Below, one piece after another: positions 44,891-56,302 of a DNA stretch of 64,000 bases; position 1 is the first letter of the stretch, and every line of letters starts with the position of its first letter. Location of the stretch: assembly GCA_023213395.1 (NCBI GenBank), contig CM041465.1:77507741-77571740 (forward strand). The letters are read 5' to 3'. The DNA is from Cycas panzhihuaensis. Taxonomy: Eukaryota > Cycadophyta. The notes beneath the pieces are model-generated. The model saw only the letters and a program-made list of their open reading frames with translations. It made no database searches and was not told where the DNA came from. A program made the translations under genes and the position numbers.

Positions 44891-46104
44891 ATCACTGATG
44901 AAGTATTTGAGGTGGGACTATTTGCAACTCTAAGTGGAGAAAGCAAAAGTGAATAAGCATAGTCATAATGAGCCTCAATATACTTAGTGGATCTATTAAT
45001 AACATTTGATGAAATGATCCAAATTCTTTGAAGGTATGCATAAGTAAATTGCGTTCCACCAAAAACATCCTCAAAAGAAGTATTATCAACATTATGTGTA
45101 CTATGGTGTTGTTGATAACTTGGTACTTTATTGGTGGTAGTTCTACAATTTTTGGCATAATGTCCTTTTCTATTCCCCCTTTGGCATACAATTGTTTGAT
45201 TTCTAGTCCCATAAGAAGTATTGGGCTAGTTGGATTATTTCTGATTACTGGATCTAGGTCTAAGTTGATTATTTTGGTCTTAGCCTTGAGACTGTTTTTG
45301 TTAGAGTTGAGAAGCTTATCGACCAATAAGACATTGTCCTTGTTATCTATCTCTTCCTCTTCCACGGGAATTACCACCTCTGCAAGAGTATTGACATTGA
45401 CTTTTGGTATAACAAAGATCTTCTTCCACTTCAAAAGCAACATCAACTAGATCTGATATAGTGGTAAAGTTGGTATCAAAGGTCTTATCAAATTCAATAA
45501 ACTTATCAGCAAGAGCCTCAAAGTTTAGGGTCTTCAAAGTGCCACTAGATTAAAGACATCTTAATAGATTTTTGTAATCTGGGGTATGGATACATGGTTA
45601 AATCAAGAAAGTCTATGTAATGCATTGAGTTTTAAAATCTTTATCAATGGCTTACTTGATTGGATAAAGGAGATTGATTCTCTCACTTGCGTGTCCTTTT
45701 TACATTTTTAATTTATTCATCTTTAGCATTAAGTAAATAAATTTTAAGTCTAATTTAGCATCTAATTTCTTCTTAAGAACTTCAAGAACTTTCCATGTTG
45801 TATCATGTATAGTTTCATTAATGAGATTATGCAGGGAATAGTCAGTGACAAGCAATATCCCTGCACAAATTTTATCATCATCAAGTTCCCATTGGCATTT
45901 AGTTACAGCTTCAATAGGAGTAGTTGGAGCACCTCCTCCAGAAGTAATTGAGGTACTTGTAGCTACAATAGATGGTGTAGGTTACAAGTGATCTCTCTAT
46001 AAACCTTTATACTTTACAGCATTTCTAACACCAGTGAATCATATGTACCAATTTTCTTTTCTTTTTAAAATGCAGTTCATATTTTGTTTGAACTGTGAAG
46101 ACAT
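44891..46104 (-). pseudogene. gag: Copia C gag
   Basis: Minus strand, ATG at 46102-46104 (MSSQFKQNMNCILK). The conserved order follows: TGVRNAVKYKGL, CQWELDDDKICAGILL, SLHNLINETIHD and KVLEVLKKKLDAK. Then come TLKTLNFEALADKFIEFDKTF (45476-45537) and a Gly/Arg-rich run (CRGGNSRGRGRD). A zinc knuckle at about 45158-45200 reads CQRGNRKGHYAKNC, in which one Cys has become Gly. Stops are few and scattered. The start is supported by the match with B gag and by the beginning of leader sequence just upstream. Confidence 0.85.
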
Positions 46105-48120
46105 GGTGTCTTTTGAGAAGAGGAAAAATAAACAAGGGACTATAAAAGTGATGACAATAAATGATCAATCACTATTTATAAATAGGGGATGTAATGAAGT
46201 AGTGTAGTAGAAGGAAGAAGAAGTGATAATGGTTGCTCAAAGATGAAGGGATCAACTTAGAGAAAAGTCACCAACACTTGTGATAAATATTAACCTGACA
46301 TAGCAGGAATATGAGAAGCACTATGATGAAAATTGGCCACTAACACTTTTGACAAATATTAACCTAACGCAGTAGGAATTTGAGAAGCACTATGATTATG
46401 ATTACACTATGGATCACTTTTTATAAATAAGTAAGTGATCAATATATAAGATTGTAGGTCAATGTAGAAGCTGACATCATTGGGTGTACACAACTTGAAA
46501 CTCAAATGTAGGATGTGTAATCAACCCAATAACCTATAACTTGTGTTAAATATATAGTTGAGGTTGATGAAGAGATGCTTAGGCTTCTAGTAGAATTAAG
46601 TTGGCCTTCACTCGTGATACTCGTAATTGTGTTTGGTGATGAAATCTAAGTCATAACAGAGTTCAGATACTCCGAATCTTCACCCAGTTCACTAATGAGT
46701 AGCTATATACCTCCTCTAAATTGTGGTACATGCATACCCATGGCTATGACGAATATTGGATTGGGTATATTTTAATCTTGTATTAAAATTTCAGTTTTTC
46801 TTATTGGTTATCAAGATGATTCCTGATTGACGCACGATGGTATGGTTAACCAAACCTCACCAATATTCTGGTATAGTCCAGTTCCAACTTGAAACCCACA
46901 CCTCCTTTATGGCATGACATTCTATCAACCAAGATATCTCAACCTTAGTAAGTATGTGAATAGGTACAAGATGGTGGAAAATAACATATGTGATGTGTTC
47001 TTTTTAGGAAGAGTGAAAAGATTATCAAATTGCATCAAATATATATTTAACTAAAAATAGAATGCTTGCTTGGAATACTTGTTTGAAGTGTCTTTAGAGT
47101 GCTTTCTTTGAGTGATTTTAGAGTGTTAAAATGCAATGCTAATAAGAGAGCGAGGACATTAGATATTATTCTAATCTAGGTGTTTTTTTTTCACTTTTAC
47201 AATGGGCTTTTAAGCTTTATAAAAAGAAGGAAGAAAATTTCTTCACTTTTTTTTTTCTTTAATATAAAAAAAAGTAGTCTTCATTAAATTAGCAATAATG
47301 TTTTCCCACGATAATGAAACAGAGTGCTGATTTTTGTGCTATAAACTAGATTTAGAGTTTCATCTTCAGGAAATGGAATCAAGTCCAAATCAGTTCTGGA
47401 AAATTTTTGGCAGCTCCGTAAAATTAGGAGAATATATTTTTTTATAATTTTTATTAAAAATAATTGTTGTTCACTAAAATAGTAATAACTTCCTCATATG
47501 ACATCAAAATTAAGTGTCAATTTTTGTGATGGAAAGTAGACTCAGAGCTTCATCTTTGAAAATTAGAATTAGGTCAATTGGAGCTCTGTAGAAGATTTTG
47601 CAGACCTGTGAGTTTCAGTAAGTAAATTTTATTTCTGTAGAAATTTTAGCTTGCTAATATCTCATTAACACATGATACCATATAAAAATTTCATCATTTT
47701 TTTATCATTAGGGTCCCAATATGGGTAAGGTGAGAGCATATAATGATGGATATTTTAAATGGCTTGAAATTCTTTAGAAAAAGTGGGTAAAACCTCCCCT
47801 TATAATCATTCTTCTAAAAGTTAGAAAATTTTTGGTAACATTTATCTTTGTTAAATGGATAAAAAGAGGGGAAAGAAAATAAGAATGAGATAGCATGAAT
47901 AGACACCAAAGGATTGGAATCCTTGGGCCTTATAACTCCTTGTATTATGCTTTCAAACCTATAAAATAGAAAGGGAAAGCAAACAATACAAAATATTTTA
48001 TGATAATAACTTGAAAATGTTTCTAAATTCACTTTCACAATCTCTTTCACCACATGGATTATGGGGGAGAAGGAAGTGATGACTCTATTACAAGTGCAAG
48101 TGAGGAATATGAAGGAAGAA
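46105..48120 (-). other. Leader of copia C
   Basis: About 2 kb, non-coding. It shares 46107-47000 with element B. It includes a 69-bp tandem duplication (46267-46404) and a looser internal duplication of about 180 bp (47320-47640). Confidence 0.6.
46267..46404 (-). repeat. 69-bp tandem duplication in the leader of C
   Basis: Units start gtcaccaacacttg (46267) and gccactaacactttt (46336). Each contains aaatattaacct and tgagaagcactatgat. Element B has only one such unit (about 33875). Confidence 0.75.
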
Positions 48121-48133
48121 AGCTTTGATACCA
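48121..48133 (-). other. Primer binding site of copia C
   Basis: agctttgatacca is the complement of the Met-type site with one change. It lies two bases before the LTR start. Confidence 0.8.
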
Positions 48134-48135
48134 CA

Positions 48136-48433
48136 TGAAAAGAGTGGATCTATTCTTCATCTCCATGCATTAAACGCAAAGGTAAACATGGGAGCAAGAG
48201 AGACTTGAGAGAAATAAAGTAGCTCTCACAAAATGGGGAGGTAAAAATGAGCCTCCTCCATTGAGCTTTTACTTTTATATTGAGAGAGGGAGCATTAGAG
48301 TTAGGTGAAATGAAATTATACATAATGCACAGGAAAGTGCATTTCACTTAAGTGATCTAATTTAAAGTTCACTTAAGACCCTTTTTAGAAATAATCAACT
48401 AATATAATGACTTTATGACATTAACCATTTTTA
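48136..48433 (-). repeat. 5' LTR of copia C
   Basis: TGAAAAGAGTGGATC to aaccattttta, paired with 41487-41785. Confidence 0.85.
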
Positions 48434-48438
48434 GTAAT
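48434..48438. repeat. Right target-site duplication of copia C
   Basis: gtaat, versus gtagt at 41482-41486. Confidence 0.6.
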
Positions 48439-48675
48439 ATGGTTGCAACAAGTAAAAAATATGATTTTTCTCATATTTTTTTTAATAAAATTAAGTAAAA
48501 TCCTAGATGGATGTAAATAAATTTCAAAATCTATCGTGAGAGGCTAAAATCTCTTATAACTAGCTATGTATGAGTTCCATCACTATAAAAAATCTTATAT
48601 TTGTCATAAAACATGAAAAAAATAGAGTAAAATGAGTTTAAAATCCTCAAAATACTCTAAAATCATGTACTCTCT
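48439..48675 (-). other. Leader of copia A, first segment
   Basis: AT-rich, non-coding, between element C and the primer site of A. Confidence 0.55.
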
Positions 48676-48688
48676 AGCTCTGATACCA
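48676..48688 (-). other. Primer binding site of copia A
   Basis: agctctgatacca is an exact complement of the plant Met-tRNA primer site, directly next to the LTR start at 48689. Confidence 0.9.
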
Positions 48689-49066
48689 TGTGAGAACAAT
48701 AGGATCTAAATACATGTATCCTGATTCAAGTATAGTGATTAAAATATTGATAAATAGTCAACAAAATAAGCAAATAAGTAAGACATATGAGCATGCAAAG
48801 GTACAGGTGAATTCGCCACATCGTAAGCTCTCTCTTGGGAAAAGTTTGTGCATTAATCAGAATCCAATGTGAAGTACAAAGGTGCAGGATAATATTTATA
48901 GCCATCTACCAAGATTACAATGCATTATCATAGGCCAATTTAATGGCATAATAGGTGGACCTAACCTCACTATTCAATGTGATTTAATTATATAAAAGGG
49001 TCCTTTTATACAATATTACCATATGAAGGTGTGAAGAAATGAAGGAGATATTAGACAGTTTTAACA
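48689..49066 (-). repeat. 5' LTR of copia A
   Basis: TGTGAGAACAATAGG to cagttttaaca, paired with 23866-24227. Confidence 0.85.
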
Positions 49067-49071
49067 CCCTT
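49067..49071. repeat. Right target-site duplication of copia A
   Basis: ccctt, identical to 23861-23865. Confidence 0.8.
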
Positions 49072-50053
49072 TCATATCCTATTCCCTACAAGATCTCTTC
49101 ATCACCACCCCTATATTCTCCATCTCTTATACCTTCCTATCAAGTTTAAAACTTTAGTGCTATCATTATACATCCCCTCTATAAAGAATTATCTTTTTCC
49201 CCTCTATATCCCCAATTTAGCTACCACCGTACTTCTTATTACCCTATACATTTCCTCTTATTCCTTTGTATTACTCTATAATTCACTTTTACATGTTATT
49301 ACTAAAATCCTTTTCCCATAAGGAATGCTTAACCCTTATTCCCTACCCACCCTCTTTATCCCTATCGAACTTTAAATTCATTCATAGATCTAGATTTATT
49401 TTCCCTTCATTTTGTATAACATTGTCTTCACCACCCATAAATTCTTTTTATTTATCTCTTATCCAACCTAACCATTACATATCATATTCTCTATTTAAAT
49501 ATGTATATATGCTTTTACTTAGTTCTCTTTCTAATATCGTTTATATATGTCTTATATTTTTTAATTCCCTATCTTTAATATGTACTTATATATATCTTCC
49601 TTCATGCAATCTACACCTCATACTTTATGTTTCCCACATGAAATTCTATACTTATATTCCTATTCATTATTTTTAAAATCTATCGTCCTAATATATTTTT
49701 CACATTCCATATCCTTCCTTTGTAGTACTTCAATTTCCTCTTAGTGATAACTATAAGTAGATATAATATACAACCAAGATACAAGGCCTTAGAATGCACA
49801 AGTCTAAGGATTAATCAAGAAGAGTGTCACATATAAAATAACGTTTAGATAGATCAATATTAAAAACAAAAAGAGGATATATATGGGTTGCTTTGAGATG
49901 ATGAGATAATAGAAAATCCAAAGCCTATGATATTCAAGCCCTAGAAGGTAGAGGAATGAAGATATATATACAAGGATATATATGCTTTAGACTTCTAAGT
50001 GATAAAATTATAAATACATCATGGGTAAAGTATTCTTTAAAGGAGGGATAAAT
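49072..50053. other. Pyrimidine-rich then AT-rich DNA, unassigned
   Basis: 49072-49740 is strongly T- and C-rich on the plus strand. It includes an open frame (49266-49676) whose Leu/Ser/Phe/Tyr-rich product follows from base composition and matches nothing recognised. The last bases (aggagggataaat, 50041-50053) look like a polypurine tract before the LTR at 50054. Confidence 0.35.
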
Positions 50054-50562
50054 TGTAGTCACCTTATTCTATTGAGAAGAAGTTAGTGTTATATTAGAAG
50101 ATAATTTTATTATTATTATTAAGGAGCAGTACTTTTAAATTAATATAAATTTAGTTTTTATATTAGGAAGTTGGTTTTTTATTATTAATATTATTATTCA
50201 TGTTGACTTTTTAATAGAATCTATATTGGCACCTTTAAATAGAGGATAACCCCAATTTATTATGTAAGTTTTATTTTTGTTTTTATTTTGTCCCAAGGTA
50301 ATTTTGCATATTCAACTTTCATTTCAATTTTCTTTTATTCTTCAAGAATTAGATCCAATTTAGGATCACTTTAGTTAGTATGTATATTTTTACATGCCTA
50401 TTATATCTAGGCATATTGTGGTGTTGCATTTGGTGATCTTTTTCTATAGCCCGAGTTCTTTGGTGAATAATAAACTACTATGTTATGCCATTACTCTATT
50501 CTAACTCTATCTAATCTATTATGCAGTAATTTTATGGTAGAAAATGAAGCAATACTATTTTA
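50054..50562 (+). repeat. 5' LTR of element E
   Basis: TGTAGTCACC to actatttta. The right half aligns with 56460-56626. It has extra AT-rich sequence (tattattatt) relative to the 3' copy. Confidence 0.6.
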
Positions 50563-50564
50563 AG

Positions 50565-50576
50565 TGGTATCCAAGT
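50565..50576 (+). other. Primer binding site of element E (decayed)
   Basis: tggtatccaagt, versus tggtatcagagc, two bases after the LTR end. Confidence 0.55.
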
Positions 50577-51219
50577 TGTCCTTAATTAGAGGGCTTTGTC
50601 ACATAAGTAAAGGGGATATTTCAACAAAATCAAGATAAGGGAAAAGAGTATGGTTCATAATTATTATGTTGGTGAAGTTTGGTTGAAATATTAGAGTACT
50701 CATAGGCTTATTAAGGCTAGATTTTTCCCCATTTCTTCTCCATTGTAATTTTTACATTAATAAAATTTTTATTATTGGAGATTATATTATCTTATTTTGG
50801 GATAAATCCTAAGTGAAGAGAGATTTCTAATGTGTTTAGTATGCTTTTTAGATTACAAATTTCTATTTTTTTTGTTTTCTTTATTTATTACATTTTTTTC
50901 TTTACATGAATACTATGATATAGGAACAACACTTATTAAGAGGTTATACACATATATACAAACTCAGTACTCCTAATGGGGCCAACCTACTAATGATATA
51001 TAACATAAGCACTAAGGTATTACTAAAATTTTTGGATGTTATAAGGAGATCATAAGGATGGACTTGAAGAAGGTGAGTTCTTTAGTTACTTAAGCTAAAA
51101 ATCTTTAGTTAGGATTTGTTACTTTTAGCTAACCATGATTAGTGATAAGTTAGCATGTAAAGTGAGGTGAGATATTCACTAATACTCAAGCCTCAGATAG
51201 AATTGTCCCAATACCAAAG

Positions 51220-51647
51220 TGTTAAAATAAAGAGATATATAAAAATAAAATTGTTGGTCACCCTGCCAAAAATTAATATCTTCTATATGGTTCAACTTTC
51301 ATAGTCAATGTGTGCGCCTCAATCATGCTCAGACAATTGCAAAGAGAAAGACACACTTTTAGAATAAATCCATCCAGAATTAATTACTCAAAATGGCACC
51401 GCCCGTCCTCTCACAACCAATTCTTTTACATAGACATAAGCAGTTCTCCCCTTTTATACTCTTTTAAGGACGTTACATAACTGCTTCTTTTCCACAAAAT
51501 AAGCTACTTTCCTAATTGTCATGTGCGCTTTGGGACAACCCCATTCCCTGTAGTAAGCAGCGGACTGTGGGTAGCCTCGTAGCAGTCTTTTAGTGGTTGT
51601 AATGACAAAATCAACCACACAGTCAAGACCCTCAAATAATTTTAACA
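51220..51647 (-). repeat. Isolated copia-type LTR (428 bp)
   Basis: It starts TGTTAAAATA and ends attttaaca, so the termini are inverted repeats of 8 bases. On the minus strand a tataaaagggg box (about 51452-51463) fits an LTR promoter. It is much more GC-rich than its surroundings. The ataccaaag just before 51220 resembles a primer-site complement, but no coding interior follows. No 5-bp duplication was found (caaag and ttaaa flank it). Confidence 0.6.
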
Positions 51648-52059
51648 TTAAATAAAAGATTTAAATTTTAATTTTTACCATTATTTCTTAATAGGTCTAT
51701 TACAATGGGGGTGTCATACCTTTAATTTTGCACCAGATTAGTTTTAACCCATACTTTTAGGGTCAAATGATATATAGATATGTTCCAAGCTCCATGGCCT
51801 AAATTTTACTTATTTTCTCCCTTATAACATTTTGATAAGTACACCATGCTGGTTATAACGCATTAGCTAAATTTCTAATATAAAATTTCAAGGTTAACAA
51901 ATTATAAACACCCTACCCATTTTTCCTATATTTATGCATCATTCATAGTCCCTAATTCCAGTTCTTTTAACTCTTTTTTATTTTTAATACCCTTTTTTTA
52001 AATCCAATCCCCATTATTTTAATCTATTTCTTTAAATTTATGTTTGTAAATTATTTCTT

Positions 52060-52960
52060 CTTACACCATGGATCCACCCATTAAAATAGATTAAATCTCC
52101 ACCCTAGAATTCCAATACACCACCTTTAATGATAATATCATTATAATTTTCAATGAACTCTTGAAACTCACCACCCAAACTTCTACTATGCCCTCTTTCT
52201 CCCCTTTACATAAAAGTTTTACACTACCACAACTACCTTCTCACTGAGATCGCTATTTTAACCTTTAATTTATAGCTAAATCATGATCTTACCCATAACT
52301 AGATTGGTAAATTTGAGTTATAATTTGCTCTTCACTCTATGTCACCTATTAATTAGCTTCCTTTTACTTATATTAATATTAAAGGCAAAGTATATCATTT
52401 TTTCTACTAGTGGAAACATGAAAATTCCATTACAGTCACCTAGAACTCCTTTTACACATATTTTTTAAATGATTACAAGGACACTTAGTACCATTTGTTC
52501 TTTAATAAGTTCATTTAACTTTGATAAATCACTTTTGTTGAAGCATATATAGATGAGTTTTAAATACTCTAGAATCGGGTTTTCCAAAACTTGGATTGGG
52601 ATACTCTCATTGGGACATTCATAGCCAAACTTAAGGAGCACATACACATGTGCCTCAAGACCCATCATCTCAACACACTTCATGAGGTGATATCCATGGC
52701 GAAATTAATTAAAGTAAAGTTTGCTGCTAACCACTCCATATTTTTATGCTACACTCAACCCTACTAGTAGTGATAGACTTTAGATGATTCTCATTGCTCT
52801 AATACCAAGGTTAGCATCACCCACTCTATTAACAAATTCTCTCCAAGTCCTCATAATAGAAGCTACCAAACATTGAGAAACTAGCTTATTTATTAAATGC
52901 ACAGACAAATGGACATGTGATCACTGTAAAGTTTGTAAGGCTCAATGATTTATTTTTATA
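52060..52960 (+). pseudogene. Element E gag remnant
   Basis: The plus strand has weak gag-like sequence (STLEFQYTTFNDNI near 52105) and, at about 52890-52945, CTDKWTCDHCKVCK. This resembles the chromovirus knuckle of the C-DEKW-GH-C type, with some cysteines shifted. Many stops. The body of gag could not be traced with certainty. Confidence 0.45.
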
Positions 52961-53540
52961 GTTGACTTAAATATATAAACTAATATTAATATAGATCCTA
53001 ATCTTGAGTCATCTAAAGACCACACTCTCAACCTTGCCCTAGATCCTAATGTAGATATCTCCTTATCTCATATATCTAAGAACTCTTTCCTAAACACTCG
53101 AAAGGTTAAAGGGTCCCTTTACAGTTCTTCCTTACCAGTCCTTATCAATTATGATACCTCCCTCAATGTTTAATATATCTCTTCCTAGCCATTACGCCCT
53201 TCATTTCTCAAGTGAGATTAAGAACCTTCATATATAAATAGGAATATATATCTTAAAATATTATTTTTATGCTCTTTTTATCAATGGTGATGATAGTATC
53301 CTAAAAATTCAATCATTGCAAATCCTAGGATTCTATAGCCTTAATCATCATCAAAATTAATCATTTTTAAAGATGACCAAGGATAAATCCATAAACTATA
53401 CAACCTTTAGCCACCTTTAAGTAAAGTGGCCTTTGCCAATGAGATACACAAACTCCTTGCTAGCAATATGGGGTTTATTACCCATCTTAATAATATCCAG
53501 GATACCCCCCTCCACTCACCCTAATATTTAAACTCTCCTT
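52961..53540 (+). pseudogene. Element E protease region
   Basis: ISLSHISKNSFLN, KVKGSLYSS and PVLINYDTSLN (about 53065-53165) align with the chromovirus block around the LIDSGA loop, here with Asn-Tyr-Asp in place of Asp-Ser-Gly. It ends before the RT lead-in (ILPPSPPPHH near 53565). Confidence 0.55.
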
Positions 53541-54850
53541 ATTGAATATCACTCCATTTTTAATATACTTCCTCCATCACCTCCACCCCATCATGGTTTT
53601 TATCATAACATTGACTTGTAAACTCCTCATAACCTTATTACTTGACATCCCTATTAAAACATCTATTTAAAAAAAATAAAATAGAACACATTGTTCAAGA
53701 TTTTTTTGACCATAACATTATTTATCTTAACAAAAGCCTTTATAATGATTCTATCATCCTTGTTAGAATAAAGGATGACCCTTTTGACTTTATGCTAACT
53801 ATCATAATCTTAATAAAATCATAATAAAAATTAAGTTTTCCAACCTTCACAAAGATTATATACTAGACAAAATCCAATGGGCTATAGTTCTTTCCAAACT
53901 CAATCTTTGCTTTAATTATTATTAAATTTTCTTTGTCCCCTTAGATTGTGTAAAAATTATTTTCATACTCATTATGGTTATCTTAAATTCTAAGTCATGT
54001 CTTTTTCTCTCTGTAATGCACCTACAATATTCCAAGCCTTAATGAATCACATCTTCTTCCCTTACCTTTGTAAATTTGTCATTGTATTCTTTAATAACAT
54101 CCTTATCTATAGTAAGGACTATACCTGATATCTTTAACACCTAGAGCTTATCCTTCAAATCTTATCTTAATAATAATTACATGCTAAGTTTTTTACATGT
54201 GAGTTTAGCTAATCCCAAGTTTAATGACTTGGTTATATTATATCCCATAAAGGTGTCAAAGTTGACCCTATTAAAGTATCTGTTATTATTATATGGCCTA
54301 AGCTTAATTCCCTCACCTAACATTATTCCTTACTTATCATCACTTTATTGTTTAGTATACCTCCATTATTACCCCCTAACTATCCCTCTCCATAAATATT
54401 CTTTCAAATGATCTCTTAAAGTCATTACTATATTTGGCCTCCTTAAAACCCTCATGATCTCTACACTAATTATTGCCACTCTTGATTTCACTCAACTCTT
54501 CTAGTTTATATGTGATACTTTTGGGTTTGGCCTAAGCACTATCCTTATGAAAAAATTTTGCCTATTATATTTGAAAGTTACAAGCTCAAACCCCATGAAT
54601 GTCTTTTATCCACTTAAAAGAGACTAAGGCCATTATTAATGCCTTGGATAAATGGTATCAATATCTCTTAGGATCCCACTTTACCAGGTTAGTGGGCCAT
54701 AATAGCCTCAAACCCCTTCTTAAGCAACCTGTCCTCTTAGAAGAACCAACTAAATATCTTAATTAACTTTAAGTCTTTGATTTTATTATCAGTTATAAAA
54801 TGGGTAAGGATAATGTTATCACCAATACCCTCTTCTGACTTCCCCAACTA
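53541..54850 (+). pseudogene. Element E reverse transcriptase and RNase H
   Basis: RT is recognisable by order: a KKNKIEHIVQDFFDHNII block with SIILVRIKDD (53670-53780), LSKLNLCFNYY (about 53893), HYGYLKF.VMSFSLCNAPTIFQ (53970-54035) and PYLCKFVIVFFNNILIYSKD (54060-54120). In the last, the YxDD aspartates have become Asn-Asn. RNase H follows (about 54510-54840): a GFGLSTILMK block, RYQYLLGSHF-like sequence and IISYKMGKDNVITN, the normal close of the gypsy RNase H. One or two frame changes and more than twenty stops. Confidence 0.8.
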
Positions 54851-56100
54851 GCCATCTCTTAAACCATTTCATATTCTTAACTCATATAGTTAGAAACCTT
54901 AGTAACTACCAATATCCTTAGCCTAATTATAATTGATTGACTTAGAAGGTTAGCAACCACTCGAAGTTGTCTTGCTATAATGACCTACTCTATAAAAATC
55001 ATATTTTCATTTATCCCAAATTATATTTCATTAATCCTATCCTTATTGAGCACCACTCCACTACATTGGGTGGTTATTTTGGCTTTTACAAAATCTTTTA
55101 ATTGGTTGTATATAAAACTGCATATTCTCAAATTTATTTTAGAGTGTGAGACTTGTTAATTCCATAAATATAGAACCATTTCTCTACATGGCCTTCTTTA
55201 ACCATTTTGTATTTTGAAGGAAAATAGAAATATATTTCCATTGATTTCATCATAGGTCTTCCACTTTTAGCCAGCTTTTATTCCATCATAGTTATTATAG
55301 ATGGCTTGACTAAATATGCCCATTTCATTCCCATTCATATGTCTTATATAAGCTCATGCCTAATTAATATTTATATTTATTATAACTTTTATCTTTGTGT
55401 ATTTTACCCCTTTATTAATTACGATATAGTTCCCAAATTTATTATCTCCTTTTGATAAGAGATATTCCATGCTTTGGGCACTTCTATTAACATGAGTTCT
55501 TCCTACCATCTCCAGATCAATAAATAATTTAATGTAACAAAACCCTGAAAACTTATTCATATTACTTTACATATGAATACTAACATAAGTGGACCTCCTT
55601 TTTTTCTCTAATTAAGTATTATTATAATTCCTCACACCATTGTATTATTGGTATATCCCTTTTTCTAGCTATATATGGGTATCCACCCCACTCCTATCAC
55701 ACCCTCCTCATAAATGTCTAGATGCCTTTTACCCAATAAAAGTTCTAGCACATGGACCACATCCTATTTACCCTTAAATGAAATCTTGTTGCCACTTGTA
55801 ATTGTATGGAATAACTCATTAACTATCATTGCTTTAATCACTCTTTTCTACTTTAGTATTTAGTCTTCATCTCTAACCTTATAAATAGAACTCATTCAAG
55901 CATTATAAAATACAAAAGTTGAGCCCCATTTTTATAATGCTTATCACATCCTTCAATGAGTGGGAGAGGTTAGTTATTCTCTTAATCTTTCTCCTAATTA
56001 TGAAATTCATAATGTTTTCCATGTTTCATGCCTTAAGTAAGATCTCAACCTAAATATTACTCTTCAAACCATACCTTCCCATTCTTTTTGATGAATGAAC
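54851..56100 (+). pseudogene. Element E integrase
   Basis: The zinc-binding lead LFYKNHIFIYPK and EHHSTTLGGYFGFYKI (about 54985-55095) are followed by core blocks FIIGLPLLASFYSIIVIIDGLTKYAHFIPI (about 55240-55340). The first Asp block there is altered to Ile-Ile-Gly. A SSSYHLQINK block (about 55494-55530) matches the family's SSAYHPQTDGQ. The C-terminal part has IHNVFHVSCLK near 56005, the well-known KIHxVFHVSLLK motif. Heavily decayed. Confidence 0.75.
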
Positions 56101-56280
56101 CATCACAGTTATACTAGACCATATTCTCTCTAGTCAATAATGTTACCTTCATAATTGGGTAATATAATAGGCTAGCTATTTTGACAATGAAGCCACTTGG
56201 GAATTTGAGGACTTTATTCATTAGCATCCTTATCTTCTTCACTTTAGGGATTCAACATCTCAGGGAATGGTGCCTAATAC
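56101..56280 (+). pseudogene. Element E chromodomain-like tail
   Basis: About 56170-56260 reads SYFDNEATWEFEDFI and YLLHF. This matches the core W..C..DEATWE...L...FP.F of chromovirus chromodomains, which direct insertion to marked chromatin. It follows the VFHVS.LK motif, as in the family. Short and with stops, so inferred. Confidence 0.6.
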
Positions 56281-56302
56281 ATAATTAGCTTAACCATAGG
56301 AC

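Larger units (their letters stand above)
41487..48433 (-). mobile_element. Copia element C, inserted in the leader of A (6.9 kb)
   Basis: LTRs of about 299 bp (41487-41785 and 48136-48433), a primer site, a leader, gag, protease, integrase and RT on the minus strand. It is the same family as B by leader, gag and 3' UTR. The left end lacks a clear RNase H, so pol is shortened at its 3' end (RT resumes at about 42310 only 50 bp after 3' UTR-like sequence). Confidence 0.9.
23866..49066 (-). mobile_element. Copia element A with three nested insertions (25.2 kb span)
   Basis: Two related LTRs (23866-24227 and 48689-49066) are bounded by a perfect 5-bp duplication, ccctt. On the minus strand the order is 5' LTR (right), Met-type primer site, about 1.9 kb of leader, gag, protease, integrase, RT, RNase H, purine tract and 3' LTR (left). 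Integrase lies before RT, which defines Ty1/copia. Element B interrupts gag; D and C interrupt the leader. Subtracting them leaves about 7.3 kb, a normal size for a copia element with a long leader. All genes are decayed. Confidence 0.9.

Noticed and set aside
45028-45450. 140-codon plus-strand ORF
   Set aside because: It lies antisense to copia C gag, whose minus-strand reading has family motifs and a zinc knuckle.
48676-48688. Met-tRNA-like sequence as a possible tRNA gene fragment
   Set aside because: Only the short 3'-end complement is present, directly next to an LTR, so it is a primer site. The same applies to 2341, 36819, 48121 and 63856.
49266-49676. 136-codon ORF that looks like a membrane protein
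   Set aside because: The plus strand is pyrimidine-rich here, which alone gives Leu, Ser, Phe and Tyr runs. No signal or family motif was seen, and stop-free runs of this length are expected at times.
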